Counted from the first letter of the stretch, positions 41,771 to 51,657 are shown. The stretch is 51,980 nt of DNA from Candidatus Schekmanbacteria bacterium (GCA_016188575.1 JACPHN010000088.1:1-51980), one strand, 5' to 3'. The notes: a model not told the origin generated them from the letters alone. A program made the numbers and translations.

Positions 41771-42280
41771 GTGCTTGCCGGAACGCGCATCCTGCGGCTC
41801 GCGGCGGGAGCCGCCATTGGCTTGGCGGTGACCGCTGCGGAGCCGACACGCGGGTGTGCGGATGGTCCACCGCCCCCCGAGGTGTGGCAGCCCGTGCCCT
41901 TGGAGCCGCGCGTACAGTCGCTGCTGGTGCCGGGGTGGGGGCAGCTCGAAACCGGCCGGACGGCGCGCGGAAGCGCTTTCATGTGCGGATTTTTTGGGCT
42001 GGTGGCGGCCAGCGTCGTCGCCGGCGTCCAGGCCGCGGAAGCGTACGACCGTTACGAGACAGCGGATACCCCGGCGAAAGCCGTCCGCTATCGCCGAGAA
42101 ACTGAACGGTATGATCGTTACCAGATGTGGTTCACCGGAAGCGCAGGGCTGCTGTGGGCGGTGAACGTTCTCGATATCCACTTCTCCCGGGGGCGCGACG
42201 ACCGGCGCATGCAGCTCGTCCTTACGTGGCAAGCCCACCGCTGCGGCGTGTCGTCGCCATTCTCACCGGCCTCCTGCTAG
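41771..42280 (+). CDS. DUF5683-like membrane protein
   Basis: A 169-residue protein with a signal-like N-terminus (LAAGAAIGLAVTAAEPTRGC) and the segment QSLLVPGWGQLETGRTARGS, which matches the P-G-x-GQ-x-x-x-x-x-x-x-x-G signature of small bacterial membrane proteins of the DUF5683 type. Two helices follow (FMCGFFGLVAASVVAGVQAA and WFTGSAGLLWAVNVLDIHFS), separated by a YDRYETADTPAKAVRYRRET helix. Function is unknown; such proteins occur near envelope and lipoprotein genes. The GTG start lies two bases after the previous stop. The last 18 residues overlap the next gene. Confidence 0.6.
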   Translation: MLAGTRILRLAAGAAIGLAVTAAEPTRGCADGPPPPEVWQPVPLEPRVQSLLVPGWGQLETGRTARGSAFMCGFFGLVAASVVAGVQAAEAYDRYETADTPAKAVRYRRETERYDRYQMWFTGSAGLLWAVNVLDIHFSRGRDDRRMQLVLTWQAHRCGVSSPFSPASC

Positions 42281-42948
42281 GCGGCTGCGCGGACCACCCG
42301 TTCGATAATCCCCTTGATCCGGACGCTGCTGCGGACGAGATCCAGGTACTGGCGGTCTACCAGATCGCCGCGCAGGATCCGTGGGATCTCGCTTGGGATG
42401 GGCTGTCGGTTGTTGTGGTTGACGCCGCCGCTGCAAAGGCCATCTTGCTCGATCCGCTGACCGCTAGCGAGCAGCGGGGCATGTATTCGCCCGGAGATAG
42501 CATGCGGGGCGTCGCCAGCAATGGAACCGATTACTATGTCCTGGATCCGCTTCGGTCGCGCGCCTACAGGCTTTCGGCGGGGGGCGGCGTGCTGGCGAGC
42601 TTCTCCATCTCGGCTCGGGATGCCGTTGCCGCCGACCTCACCGGGGACAGCCTGTGGGTGCTTGATCGCGACTCTGCAACGATACATCAGATCGAGATCC
42701 CCGGAGGCCAGGAAGTCGCGACGCTCAAGACCGCGGTTCGTCACCCCACAGGGCTCCTTGTTCGGCCCGATCACATCTGGCTAAGCGCTGAAAGCGAGGG
42801 CCGGGTCTACCGCCTCAGTCGCTCCGCAGGGACGGTCGAGGCGGTGCTAGACGCCCCAGGCAGCAACCCGCGGGGCCTGGCATTTGACGGCGAGCACCTC
42901 TGGATCGTCGATCGCTCGGGCACGCTGTTCAAGACCCGGCTGGGCTGA
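42226..42948 (+). CDS. Lipoprotein with NHL/beta-propeller-like repeats
   Basis: A 240-residue protein starting MASPPLRRVVAILTGLLLGG-C; LLGGC is a clear lipobox, so the mature protein begins at C21 and is lipid-anchored. The mature part begins with DHPFDNPLDPDA and then has repeats of about 40 residues such as PWDLAWDGLSVVVVD, MRGVASNGTDYYVLD, DAVAADLTGDSLWVLDRDS, HPTGLLVRPDHIWLSAES and PRGLAFDGEHLWIVDRSG, the pattern of a propeller built from W-V-D blades. It is likely a surface or periplasmic binding protein. The GTG at 42226 is chosen because it places the signal peptide at the start; it overlaps the upstream gene by 55 bases. Confidence 0.65.
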   Translation: MASPPLRRVVAILTGLLLGGCADHPFDNPLDPDAAADEIQVLAVYQIAAQDPWDLAWDGLSVVVVDAAAAKAILLDPLTASEQRGMYSPGDSMRGVASNGTDYYVLDPLRSRAYRLSAGGGVLASFSISARDAVAADLTGDSLWVLDRDSATIHQIEIPGGQEVATLKTAVRHPTGLLVRPDHIWLSAESEGRVYRLSRSAGTVEAVLDAPGSNPRGLAFDGEHLWIVDRSGTLFKTRLG

Positions 42949-43038
42949 TGCCACCGCACCTGGGTTGACGGCAGCATGCGCGTGCGGTATACAGGTTCGG
43001 GTGGATGTTTGCCAATCGCACTCTTGGAGCAGACCAAC

Positions 43039-43425
43039 ATGGCAAAGCAACGGTTTCACACTCCCGGCATCGACGCACACGTCATGGGGAAGCGAGTCGA
43101 GGCCTGGCTGAAATCCCAGTTCTTCGAAACTGAAGTGGCTTCCGAGGCGGACCGTGTTCTGATCCAGGCGCGCAAGAGCGGGTTCCCGCGATCCTTTGTG
43201 GCCGCGAATCGCGCCCTGAACGTGCTCATCGAGGGGAGCGAGGGGGACGTCTCGGTCCAGGTAACGACAGGACACTGGCTCGAAAACCTGGCAACAGTCG
43301 GGATTGTCGCCTACCTGACCGGGCCGATCGGCCTGGCGGCAACTACAATCTTGGCGGGGCTGACGCTCTTGGGCGAACGCGAGCTCTGGGATTACATCCG
43401 CGAGCAGGCTGCCCGCGGCGCTTGA
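43039..43425 (+). CDS. Hypothetical protein with a glycine-rich hydrophobic segment
   Basis: A 128-residue protein. The first 70 residues form a small alpha/beta domain (VEAWLKSQFFETEVASEADR, then VLIQARKSGFPRSFVAANRA and LNVLIEGSEGDVSVQVTTGH), followed by a hydrophobic stretch VGIVAYLTGPIGLAATTILAGL and a short charged end. The family is not recognised. The layout resembles small proteins that couple a soluble domain to the membrane. The pseudoreceiver gene begins six bases after its stop, so the two are co-transcribed. Confidence 0.55.
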   Translation: MAKQRFHTPGIDAHVMGKRVEAWLKSQFFETEVASEADRVLIQARKSGFPRSFVAANRALNVLIEGSEGDVSVQVTTGHWLENLATVGIVAYLTGPIGLAATTILAGLTLLGERELWDYIREQAARGA

Positions 43426-43431
43426 TAGCCG

Positions 43432-44493
43432 ATGAACGACACAGCGTGGGATTCGCCGGCAATCGGGGCGGGAGGTAAGGAGCGTACGGAGGATCAGGAC
43501 GGGGAAGAGCTCGAAATCCTCGATGCGGGAGTCTCGGTTCGCATCAGCCCCGGCGGTGAGCTCACGCTGACCTACTCCGTCAACGGTTCCACCGTATACC
43601 GCCGCGGGTTTGATCTGGCGGCGCTGGCTCCGGGCGGTGCGCGCGTGGAGATCCTGAGCGGGCTCCAATATCTGGGCGAGCTCGTGCTTGAGCTCAAGGA
43701 TACCCTCGTTCTTGACATGCGACTGGATGCGTTCGCCCGGAAATGCAGAGGGCTCGCCACGCCGCACCTTCGCTCGGAGCTGCGGGCCGAGCTCCTCGCG
43801 ATAACCGGGGCGCTACCGGCCCTGACCTCATCTCCGGCGACCGCGCCTCGCCATCAACCGCTTCTGAGGAAGTGCAGAACAATCCTGACGGATTTCGGCT
43901 TTACCGATGCGACCGAGCTTGCCGGGCTCGTGATCGCGGTGGTGGAGTCGGATCCGGCGACCGCCGACCTGGTCCGCGAGGTCGTTCGCGAGACTACTGC
44001 CCGTGTCGCGGTGTTCCCGACGGCCGACGCCTTCTTGTCGTGGGCCGCGGAAAACAGCTTCGACATGCTGTACACCAATGTCAGCCGTCCCGGCCTCCCA
44101 GATGAGCTTGATGGCCTCGACCTCATCAAGTTGCTCAAGGGAGCACGCAATGTCGTGGAAGAGCTCGGCGCCCACCGCGGCCCGGCGACTTCGGCGGCAG
44201 AGGTGTTCGAACGCTACGAGGTCAATGCCCTGTACAAGCCGTTCGAGTACCGAGTGCTCCGGGTTGCCATTTGCCGGGTTTTTGCAAATTTCGACCACTA
44301 TCTGGCTTTTCGGGATCGCGTCCGCGCCATTCCTGTTGTTGTCTGTACCGGCTTTGACCGCGGCGCAAGGATTTCGGCAATCTGCCGCGAGTGCTCCGCG
44401 GCTTATATCAAGAAGCCATTCGACACCGGATTTCTTTCCGACTACGTCGTGGCGCTGCTGACGCAGCGGGTTGTCGAAAATAGGACGGTCTAG
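43432..44493 (+). CDS. Pseudoreceiver protein lacking the phospho-aspartate
   Basis: A 353-residue protein. The first 150 residues are an unrecognised domain (SVRISPGGELTLTYSVNGST, then LELKDTLVLDMRLDAFARKC). From about 165 there is a receiver-like fold (LVIAVVESDPATADLVREV, FDMLYTNVSRPGLPDELDGL, VVVCTGFDRGA, AYIKKPFDTGFLSD). At the phosphorylation site the sequence is YTNVSRPG, so the aspartate is replaced by asparagine or threonine. About 60 extra residues, including a second KPFEYR motif, lie between the third strand and the final part, which looks like an inserted or duplicated receiver half. It cannot be a normal phospho-switch; binding or scaffold use is likely. The stop overlaps the convergent Mrp gene by four bases. 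Confidence 0.6.
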   Translation: MNDTAWDSPAIGAGGKERTEDQDGEELEILDAGVSVRISPGGELTLTYSVNGSTVYRRGFDLAALAPGGARVEILSGLQYLGELVLELKDTLVLDMRLDAFARKCRGLATPHLRSELRAELLAITGALPALTSSPATAPRHQPLLRKCRTILTDFGFTDATELAGLVIAVVESDPATADLVREVVRETTARVAVFPTADAFLSWAAENSFDMLYTNVSRPGLPDELDGLDLIKLLKGARNVVEELGAHRGPATSAAEVFERYEVNALYKPFEYRVLRVAICRVFANFDHYLAFRDRVRAIPVVVCTGFDRGARISAICRECSAAYIKKPFDTGFLSDYVVALLTQRVVENRTV

Positions 44494-45611
44494 CTGTTCG
44501 CCGGAGATGCGGCCGCGGGCCTGCCGAGCAGCCGCTCCACGCTTGCAGCGATGTCTCTGAAGGCTGCAGCGGCGGGGGAGTCCGGGAAGGAGCGCACACA
44601 GGGGCTGCCGTGGTTGCCCTGCACCCGCACGTCGAGCGGGATGCGGCCCAGTAGCGGGATGGTCAGCTCCAGCGCGACGCGCACGCCGCCGTCTCGACCG
44701 AAGAGGTACTCCTCGTGGCCGCAGGAGCTGCAGACGTAGTGGCTCATATTTTCGATGATGCCAAGCACCGGGGTGTCGACCTGCTGGAACATTCGCAGGC
44801 CCTTGCGCGCATCGAGAAGAGAGAGCTCCTGAGGCGTGGTGACGATGAGGGCGCCGGTGAGGTCGGCCTGCTGCACGAGTGAGAGCTGCACGTCTCCCGT
44901 GCCAGGCGGGAGATCGACGACGAGCACATCGAGCTCAGGCCACGCCACCCGATGCAGGAATTCGGTCACCATCTTGGCGACCATAGGTCCCCTCCAGATC
45001 ACAGGAGTGTCGCCCATCGAGATTAGCGCCAGGCTGACGATTTCAACGCCAAGGTGATGGACCGGAAGGAGAAGCTGGTCAGCGCTGATTGCGTGCGGCT
45101 CGCGCAACTCCAGGAGCGCGGGCACGTTGGGACCGTGGATGTCGGCGTCGAGCAGTCCCACGCGCAGCCCGCGGTCGGCCAGGGCGTAGGCCAGGTTGGT
45201 GCTGATCGTTGATTTGCCGACACCTCCCTTGCCGCTGGCGACTGCCAGGATTTGAGCGGCACCGGCGATTGCGGCGCGCGTGGCCTGGGCATGGTCGTGC
45301 CGGGGTTGACTGGGGGGGGTTGGGCGGCTCAGCTCGATCGCCACAGTCTTGACACCGGGGACGCTTCTGAGCGCCGCGTCGGTGTTTTTCCTGATTTCCT
45401 CAGCGAGCTCAGGTCGCTCGCTCGAGATGCTCAGTTGGAGCGCGATCGATCCCGCTGCCGGGTCTACCTTGAGGTCCTGCACGAATCCGAAGGAGATGAT
45501 GTCTCGAGACATTCCCGGGAATTTGACGTTGCGGAGAGCTGCGAGCGCAGCGTCGTAGGTGAGCGGGTGCGCCTTCTCGGAACGGCTTGTGAACAACTTG
45601 TTGATAACCAC
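44490..45611 (-). CDS. apbC: Iron-sulfur cluster carrier protein, Mrp/ApbC family
   Basis: A 373-residue P-loop ATPase. The N-terminal DUF59/MIP18 domain (ALAALRNVKFPGMSRDIISF, then GFVQDLKVDPAAGSIALQLS) precedes the deviant Walker A AVASGKGGVGKSTISTNLA, switch DADIHGPNVPALL, LVVDLPPGTGDVQLS, and the C-terminal cluster-binding CxxC in VCSSCGHEEYLFG. It loads [4Fe-4S] clusters onto apoproteins. I prefer the GTG at 45611 (AAGAGG nine bases upstream) because normal family length starts there; an ATG at 45743 adds a 44-residue Pro/Thr/Arg-rich leader. The stretch 45612-45948 upstream has no other gene. Confidence 0.88.
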   Translation of the reverse strand: MVINKLFTSRSEKAHPLTYDAALAALRNVKFPGMSRDIISFGFVQDLKVDPAAGSIALQLSISSERPELAEEIRKNTDAALRSVPGVKTVAIELSRPTPPSQPRHDHAQATRAAIAGAAQILAVASGKGGVGKSTISTNLAYALADRGLRVGLLDADIHGPNVPALLELREPHAISADQLLLPVHHLGVEIVSLALISMGDTPVIWRGPMVAKMVTEFLHRVAWPELDVLVVDLPPGTGDVQLSLVQQADLTGALIVTTPQELSLLDARKGLRMFQQVDTPVLGIIENMSHYVCSSCGHEEYLFGRDGGVRVALELTIPLLGRIPLDVRVQGNHGSPCVRSFPDSPAAAAFRDIAASVERLLGRPAAASPANS

Positions 45612-45933
45612 GGCAAACAACCTCTTGATGCTGGTTCCGGAACTGCCCCCGGTCGCCGCGGTGCGCGGGCGATGGCGACGCGATAGCGGTGCTACCGTGT
45701 CGGGGCTGCGTGTTAACGCGGCTGCCGGAGTCTGGCGCGGCATGTCAACCGCGCCGTGAGCAATTGTTGGTAACTGTGAATGACCGCTGGCGACGCGGCG
45801 CAAGACCCGCGGAGATGCGCTGCGGAGCTGTGGATAAACTGCCGGGCCACAAGCCTCCCGCCGCAATCGCCACAAGGGCCGAGCATCGCGTAGTGTATCG
45901 GATTTGCGCCGCGGAGTCAAAGGAATCGACTGA

Positions 45934-47121
<1,188 letters not shown>

Positions 47122-47133
47122 GGCTCTGGTTTC

Positions 47134-47865
47134 ATGTACCTACTTATTTCCATCGTTCACGTCATTCTTTGTGTGACCCTGATCCTCATCGTGCTTCTTC
47201 AAGCAGGGAAAGGATCGGACCTGGCCAGCGCCTTCGGCGGCGGGTCCAGCCAGACTGTGTTTGGCAGCGCGGGAGCCGCGTCATTCCTTAACAAGCTCAC
47301 CACGATCGTCGCCGTCATGTTCATGATGACGTCTCTGCTCCTGGCACTGCTCATGCCAACCGGCTCCGGGTCTGTTCTTCCGGCGGCCGCACCTGGTGAA
47401 ACGACAGGAGTCCCGGCGGAGACCGATATCGCCAGCCCCGCCCTCGAGAGTCCCACGGCGGCGGCAGCGCCTGCCGAACAGCAGCCGGTGACGGCGGAGA
47501 CGCCGGGAGCGACTGCTGAGCAAGTGAGCTCTCCGGCCGGCGCGCCGAGCCCGGCGCCGGCTGAAGCCTCCGGGGAAGCGACCGGTCAGCAGCCCGCAGG
47601 CATTGCTTCACCGGCCGCAGAGAATGCTACGCCGGTGGCGGCAGAATCTCCGGCTGGCGCGGCTCCCGAAGAAGCGCCGGCGGCGGCGCCAGCGGGCGAA
47701 CAGCCAACAACGCCGGCCGAGCCGGCCGGTAGTGGCGGAGCAACTGCGGCACCAGACGCAGCGGTGACACCGGCGACAGGGGAGTCGGCGGCGCCGTCGG
47801 AAACCGCCCCGCCAGCGAGCTCGCCCGCAAGTGGGGCGCCAGCCGATCCGGGCGAGACTCCCTGA
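47134..47865 (+). CDS. secG: Protein translocase subunit SecG with a long Ala/Pro-rich tail
   Basis: A 243-residue protein. The first 80 residues are normal SecG: TM1 (LLISIVHVILCVTLILIVLL), the conserved QAGKGSDLASAFGGGSSQTVF loop, and TM2 (FLNKLTTIVAVMFMMTSLLL). SecG helps SecYE export proteins. The family is usually 75-130 residues; here about 160 further residues are almost only Ala, Pro, Glu, Gly, Thr and Ser (TAAAAPAEQQPVTAETPGAT is typical), a low-complexity tail placed on the periplasmic side if SecG has its usual topology. The reading frame is open and keeps high third-position GC. It follows gap by 12 bases. Confidence 0.9.
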   Translation: MYLLISIVHVILCVTLILIVLLQAGKGSDLASAFGGGSSQTVFGSAGAASFLNKLTTIVAVMFMMTSLLLALLMPTGSGSVLPAAAPGETTGVPAETDIASPALESPTAAAAPAEQQPVTAETPGATAEQVSSPAGAPSPAPAEASGEATGQQPAGIASPAAENATPVAAESPAGAAPEEAPAAAPAGEQPTTPAEPAGSGGATAAPDAAVTPATGESAAPSETAPPASSPASGAPADPGETP

Positions 47866-47933
47866 GGTTGCCCGCGTGTGTGCTATCCGGTTTCGGCAGC
47901 GCTACGCGCGGGCAGGTGGCTTGAGCTCCCGGG

Positions 47934-49088
47934 ATGGACGGGGCTAGCGTGGGAGGGGACACACCGCCAGCAGAGCGCCGGTGCCGTCTGCTGATCGCCG
48001 ACGACTCTGCCCTCGTGCGCCGAATCTTGGCGCGCGAGTTTGGCAAGGATCCGGAGTTCGAGATCGTCGCCGTCGCCGAAGATGGAGGTCGGGCGGTCGC
48101 TCTATTCGCCGCTGTCCGTCCCGACGCCCTTGTTCTCGACGTGGACATGCCGGGGATCTCCGGAATCGAGGTCTTGAAGCGCGTTCGTGCCCTCGAGCGC
48201 AGTGTGCCCGTGGTCATGTTCTCCTCCTATACGCGCCGCGGCGCCGTCGCGACCGTCGACGCGTTGCTTGAGGGTGCCAATGACTACGTCGCGAAGCCCG
48301 GCCTCGCGGAAAGTGAAGCTGGAACCGGTGGTGATGTGGTGAGAACCGAGCTTGTCCCTAGAGTCAAGGCTCTATGGCGAGCGTATCGCGCCAAAGAGCG
48401 GATCGCCCGCAGCGGTCCTAACCGCGAAACCTCGCAGACGGTCGCTTCCGGCTCCTCGGAGTGGTCGCCTGGGCGGTCGCCCGTTGCGGCGGTGGTCATC
48501 GGCAGCTCTACCGGAGGTCCACAGGCGCTTGTAACCGTTTTGGCGCGGCTCCCGCGCAGTTTCACGCTACCGGTTTTCGTTGCTCAGCACATGCCGCCGC
48601 TGTTGTGCGACCAGCTTGCGGGCCGGCTTGCCGCGCGCAGCTCGCTGACCGTGCGCGCGGCCACGCATGTCGAATGCGTCCAGCCTGGCAGGGTTTACCT
48701 CGCACCAGGGAACGCCCACCTGTCTCTCGGGAAAACCGCCGAAGGCGTTGTCGAGACGCGCCTGCTTGCCGAACCGGCGATTGCGGGTAATCTGCCTTCC
48801 GTCGATTTGCTCTTCAGTGCGGCGTCCGCCGCGTACGGCTCGGGGTTGTTGGCGGTGGTCCTCACCGGCATGGGACGCGACGGAGTCGAAGGAGCGCGGA
48901 TTGTCCGCGGGCGAGGCGGGACCGTCATCGTGCAGGACGAGGAGTCAAGCGTGGTTTGGGGCATGGCCGGTGCCGTGTCGAGGGCAGGACTGGCGACTGC
49001 GGTATTGCCTTTGGAGCGGATCGCGGCAGCGCTGCTCAAGGCAGTGTCTCCCGGCAATGCGCCGCTGAATTACGCGGACGGAGCGTAG
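47934..49088 (+). CDS. cheB: Chemotaxis protein-glutamate methylesterase CheB
   Basis: A 384-residue protein: receiver (about 17-140) with LLIADDSALVRRIL, phospho-acceptor D69 in LVLDVDMPGISGIEV and KPG in YVAKPGLAE, a linker, then the methylesterase domain (about 180-370) with the triad serine in VIGSSTGGPQAL, histidine in FVAQHMPPLL and aspartate in VLTGMGRDGVEGA. It removes methyl groups from chemoreceptors and can deamidate them. No cheA, cheW or cheR gene is adjacent, so it may serve the chemoreceptor at 21-23 kb or a system elsewhere. The convergent moaC gene ends 23 bases away. Confidence 0.93.
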   Translation: MDGASVGGDTPPAERRCRLLIADDSALVRRILAREFGKDPEFEIVAVAEDGGRAVALFAAVRPDALVLDVDMPGISGIEVLKRVRALERSVPVVMFSSYTRRGAVATVDALLEGANDYVAKPGLAESEAGTGGDVVRTELVPRVKALWRAYRAKERIARSGPNRETSQTVASGSSEWSPGRSPVAAVVIGSSTGGPQALVTVLARLPRSFTLPVFVAQHMPPLLCDQLAGRLAARSSLTVRAATHVECVQPGRVYLAPGNAHLSLGKTAEGVVETRLLAEPAIAGNLPSVDLLFSAASAAYGSGLLAVVLTGMGRDGVEGARIVRGRGGTVIVQDEESSVVWGMAGAVSRAGLATAVLPLERIAAALLKAVSPGNAPLNYADGA

Positions 49089-49111
49089 CGCCGGCACGCC
49101 AGCATCCGCCT

Positions 49112-49684
49112 TCAGATCGCTATCCCGGTGCCACCTTCGCGAACGACCACGCCGCTACGCCCGCCGCTCTTGCGTAACAAGCGCACATTGTCCAGGTACA
49201 TGGTCGCGTCGATTGCTTTGCACATGTCGTAAAGAGCGAGCCCTGCGATCGAAGCCGCGACGAGAGCCTCCATTTCGGGACCGGTCGGCCCCCGCAGGAC
49301 CACGGCGGCGCGAATCTGGACGCAAGCATTGCGTTCGTCGATATCCAGCGCCACCTGCACGTGTTCCGTGAGCAGCGGATGGCACAAGGGGATAAGCTGT
49401 GCTGTCTGCTTTGCGGCCTGAATGCCGGCGATGCGGGCTACGGCCAGAGCATCACCTTTGGGGACATCTCCCGTTATCAGCCGCGTCAGCGTTTCCGGCG
49501 ACATGTGCAGAACGGCCCCGGCCACGGCCTCACGCCGCGTCGTCTCTTTTTCGGACACATCGACCATCCGTGCCCGTCCCTCCGCGTCCAGATGGGTGAG
49601 CGCGCGCGGTTCGGGTTCGACAACGGCGCCTTCAAGCGCCTTGGGCGAGTGCGTTCGGGCCGGTTCGGGATCGGAAAGCGTCAT
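49112..49684 (-). CDS. moaC: Cyclic pyranopterin monophosphate synthase (molybdenum cofactor)
   Basis: A 190-residue MoaC with a leader of about 28 residues. Conserved blocks: LTHLDAEGRARMVDVSEK, GDVPKGDALAVARIAGI, LIPLCHPLLTEHVQVAL, GPTGPEMEALVAASIAGLAL, YDMCKAIDATMYLDNVRLL and RKSGGRSGVV. With MoaA it converts GTP to cyclic pyranopterin monophosphate, the first step of molybdenum cofactor synthesis. The ATG at 49684 lacks a clear ribosome site. It is divergent from hutF across 119 bases of AT-richer DNA. No other moa genes are nearby. Confidence 0.94.
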   Translation of the reverse strand: MTLSDPEPARTHSPKALEGAVVEPEPRALTHLDAEGRARMVDVSEKETTRREAVAGAVLHMSPETLTRLITGDVPKGDALAVARIAGIQAAKQTAQLIPLCHPLLTEHVQVALDIDERNACVQIRAAVVLRGPTGPEMEALVAASIAGLALYDMCKAIDATMYLDNVRLLRKSGGRSGVVVREGGTGIAI

Positions 49685-49803
49685 TGCAGAAAGTGCGGTT
49701 CGATGGTAAAAAAGTAGAAGTAATAGCACCAGGCTCCAGCTCGTTATACACACGTGCACGTCTCACTGTCAAGCCTCACGCCAGCGAATCACAATCACAA
49801 ACA

Positions 49804-51192
49804 ATGAATGGAGCGGCTCATATCACTCTCGTCCCGGATCTGATGTGGCACCGCGGGGAGTTTCGCACCGGGCTTGCCGTCACCCTGGCCGGCGACCGCA
49901 TCGCGGCGGTGGGGCCACGCGACGATGCCGCCGGTCCGCGGACCCTCCTGCCCGGAAAAGCGCTCTTGCCGGGCCTGGTCAATGCGCACTCCCATTCCTT
50001 TCAACGCCTGCTTCGCGGTCATGCGCAAGTGCAGCGAGGCGAGCTGAAACGGAGCGACTTCTTCTCGTGGCGGGAGACGATGTATCGGCTCGCAGCCTCG
50101 CTGACACCGGATGATCTCCTGGTGGTCGCCCGCCACGCCTTTACGGAAATGTTGAGCTCCGGCATCACTGCGGTCGGTGAGTTCCACTACCTGCACCATT
50201 GCCCGGATGGGCAGCGCTACGCGGATCCACACGAAACTTCGTGGTCTCTCATTCAGGCCGCGAAGGACGTCGGCATTCGCCTGTGCCTGCTGCGCGCGTC
50301 GTATCTGCGTGCCGGTGCGGGAAAACCGCTGCAGCCGCTGCAGCGGCGCTTTTCCGACGGATCGGTGGAGGCGTGCGTGACGCTCACGACGGATCTCGCT
50401 GCTCGCGTGGCGGCTGCGAGTGATGGGCGCGTGACCGCAGGGATTGCGCCGCATTCGCTGCGCGCCCTGCCGGCTGAGGCCGTGGTGCAGTTGGCCGTTG
50501 CGGCACAGCGTCTGGATGCGCCCTTACATATGCACGTCGCCGAGCAGCCCGCGGAGATCGAGGAGGTTCGCAGCGAGCACGGAAATACGCCTCTCGCCGT
50601 TCTTGCGTCCTGCGGTGTGCTGACGCCTCGCTTTGTTGCCGTCCACGCGACCCACGTAACTGCAGCCGAGCTAGACGCGATGGCAAGCGCGGGCGCCGGC
50701 ATCTGCCTCTGTCCCGCGACCGAGGCGGACCTGGGAGATGGGGCCTTCGCGACGCCGGAGGCGCTGTGTCGCGGGCTGTCGCTGTCACTCGGCACGGATG
50801 ACCACATTACGATGGACCTCTTGCGGCAGGCCGGAGACCTGGAAATGCGTGAACGGCTGCGGCAGCAGCACCGACTGGTGCTGCCACGGGCGCCGCACGC
50901 GCTGTTGGACGCGGCGACGGCGGGCGGAGCTTCCGCCCTGAGGTTGCCATGCGGTCGAATCGAGCCCGGCAGGCTTGCTGATCTGGTCGCTGTAGACCTC
51001 GAGCACCCCGCCCTCGCGGGGTGGGAGCCGTCCGCGAACGCGCTTACGGCGTGCTTGCTCTACTCATCGGGCAGCGCCACCGTCTCCGACGTATGGGTGG
51101 CCGGAGAGCACCTCGTGCAGAGCCGCGGCCACGCGACGGCGGATGCGCACCGCTTTGCCTTCGCGAATCTCGCGAGGAGAATCTGGTCATGA
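49804..51192 (+). CDS. hutF: Formimidoylglutamate deiminase (HutF-like amidohydrolase)
   Basis: A 462-residue amidohydrolase. Metal-site motifs are NAHSHSFQRLLRGHA (H62, H64), APLHMHVAEQPAEIEE, FVAVHATHVTAAE and LSLGTDDHITMDL. The SDFFSWRETMYRLA segment and VGEFHYLHHCPDG are typical of HutF, which deiminates N-formimidoyl-L-glutamate in the histidine degradation route to formylglutamate. No other hut genes lie within the window, so pathway use is inferred from the family. An ATG at 49804 sits after the AT-rich divergent region shared with moaC. Confidence 0.85.
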   Translation: MNGAAHITLVPDLMWHRGEFRTGLAVTLAGDRIAAVGPRDDAAGPRTLLPGKALLPGLVNAHSHSFQRLLRGHAQVQRGELKRSDFFSWRETMYRLAASLTPDDLLVVARHAFTEMLSSGITAVGEFHYLHHCPDGQRYADPHETSWSLIQAAKDVGIRLCLLRASYLRAGAGKPLQPLQRRFSDGSVEACVTLTTDLAARVAAASDGRVTAGIAPHSLRALPAEAVVQLAVAAQRLDAPLHMHVAEQPAEIEEVRSEHGNTPLAVLASCGVLTPRFVAVHATHVTAAELDAMASAGAGICLCPATEADLGDGAFATPEALCRGLSLSLGTDDHITMDLLRQAGDLEMRERLRQQHRLVLPRAPHALLDAATAGGASALRLPCGRIEPGRLADLVAVDLEHPALAGWEPSANALTACLLYSSGSATVSDVWVAGEHLVQSRGHATADAHRFAFANLARRIWS

Positions 51193-51297
51193 AGCGCGCG
51201 GGGCCGGATGACGGCGAGATGGGACTTCCCGAGGTTTCTTGACAAGTGCGCGTCCGGCGGCATACCGTCTGCCGACACCGAAGTCTCGCCGCGGTTG

Positions 51298-51318
51298 CCC
51301 CGGGCTTTAGGCCTGGGG
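51298..51318 (+). repeat. Hairpin, probable left-end structure of the IS200/IS605-type element
   Basis: CCCCGGGC-TTTAG-GCCTGGGG forms an eight-base stem with one G.T wobble and a five-base loop. Hairpins with this CCCGGGCTTTAG sequence are common at the ends of IS200/IS605 and IS1341 elements, where the transposase binds single-stranded DNA. Confidence 0.5.
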
Positions 51319-51393
51319 AGGAAGCGGCTCTTCTCTCTTGCATTAGATTGGCGATCATGGTATATTTTAGCTCATGCGCTTCCTGAGGTTATC

Positions 51394-51654
51394 ATGGAAT
51401 GCCGAGCCGAGCTCCTCGAACTTGAAGTCATGGCAGATCATGTCCATCTTCTTGTCGAGGTCGATCCCCAGTTCGGCATCCATACCCTCGTCAAACGCAT
51501 CAAAGGGCGGTCCTCTCGATTGCTTCGCCAGGAATTCCCCTGGCTTCGACGCCGATTGCCCTCGCTTTGGACCAACAGATGCTTCATTTCTACTGTCGGT
51601 GGTGCTCCCTTGGCGGTCATCAAGCAATACATCGAGAATCATAAAGGCATCTGA
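51394..51654 (+). pseudogene. tnpA: TnpA (Y1 HUH transposase) lacking its N-terminus
   Basis: Eighty-six residues match the C-terminal two thirds of IS200/IS605 TnpA. The HUH motif is in VMADHVHLLVEVDPQ, the central helices in TLVKRIKGRSSRLLRQEFPW, and the catalytic tyrosine in GGAPLAVIKQYIENHKG. The first 40-50 residues of a normal TnpA (about 130-140) are absent; only about 75 bases separate the hairpin from the first matching codon. The upstream open frame back to 51208 does not resemble TnpA. An internal deletion probably removed the N-terminus, so autonomous transposition is unlikely. Confidence 0.65.
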
Positions 51655-51657
51655 ACC

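Noticed and set aside
47866-47933. tRNA after secG, as often found
   Set aside because: The sequence does not fold into a tRNA; no T-arm consensus or acceptor pairing.
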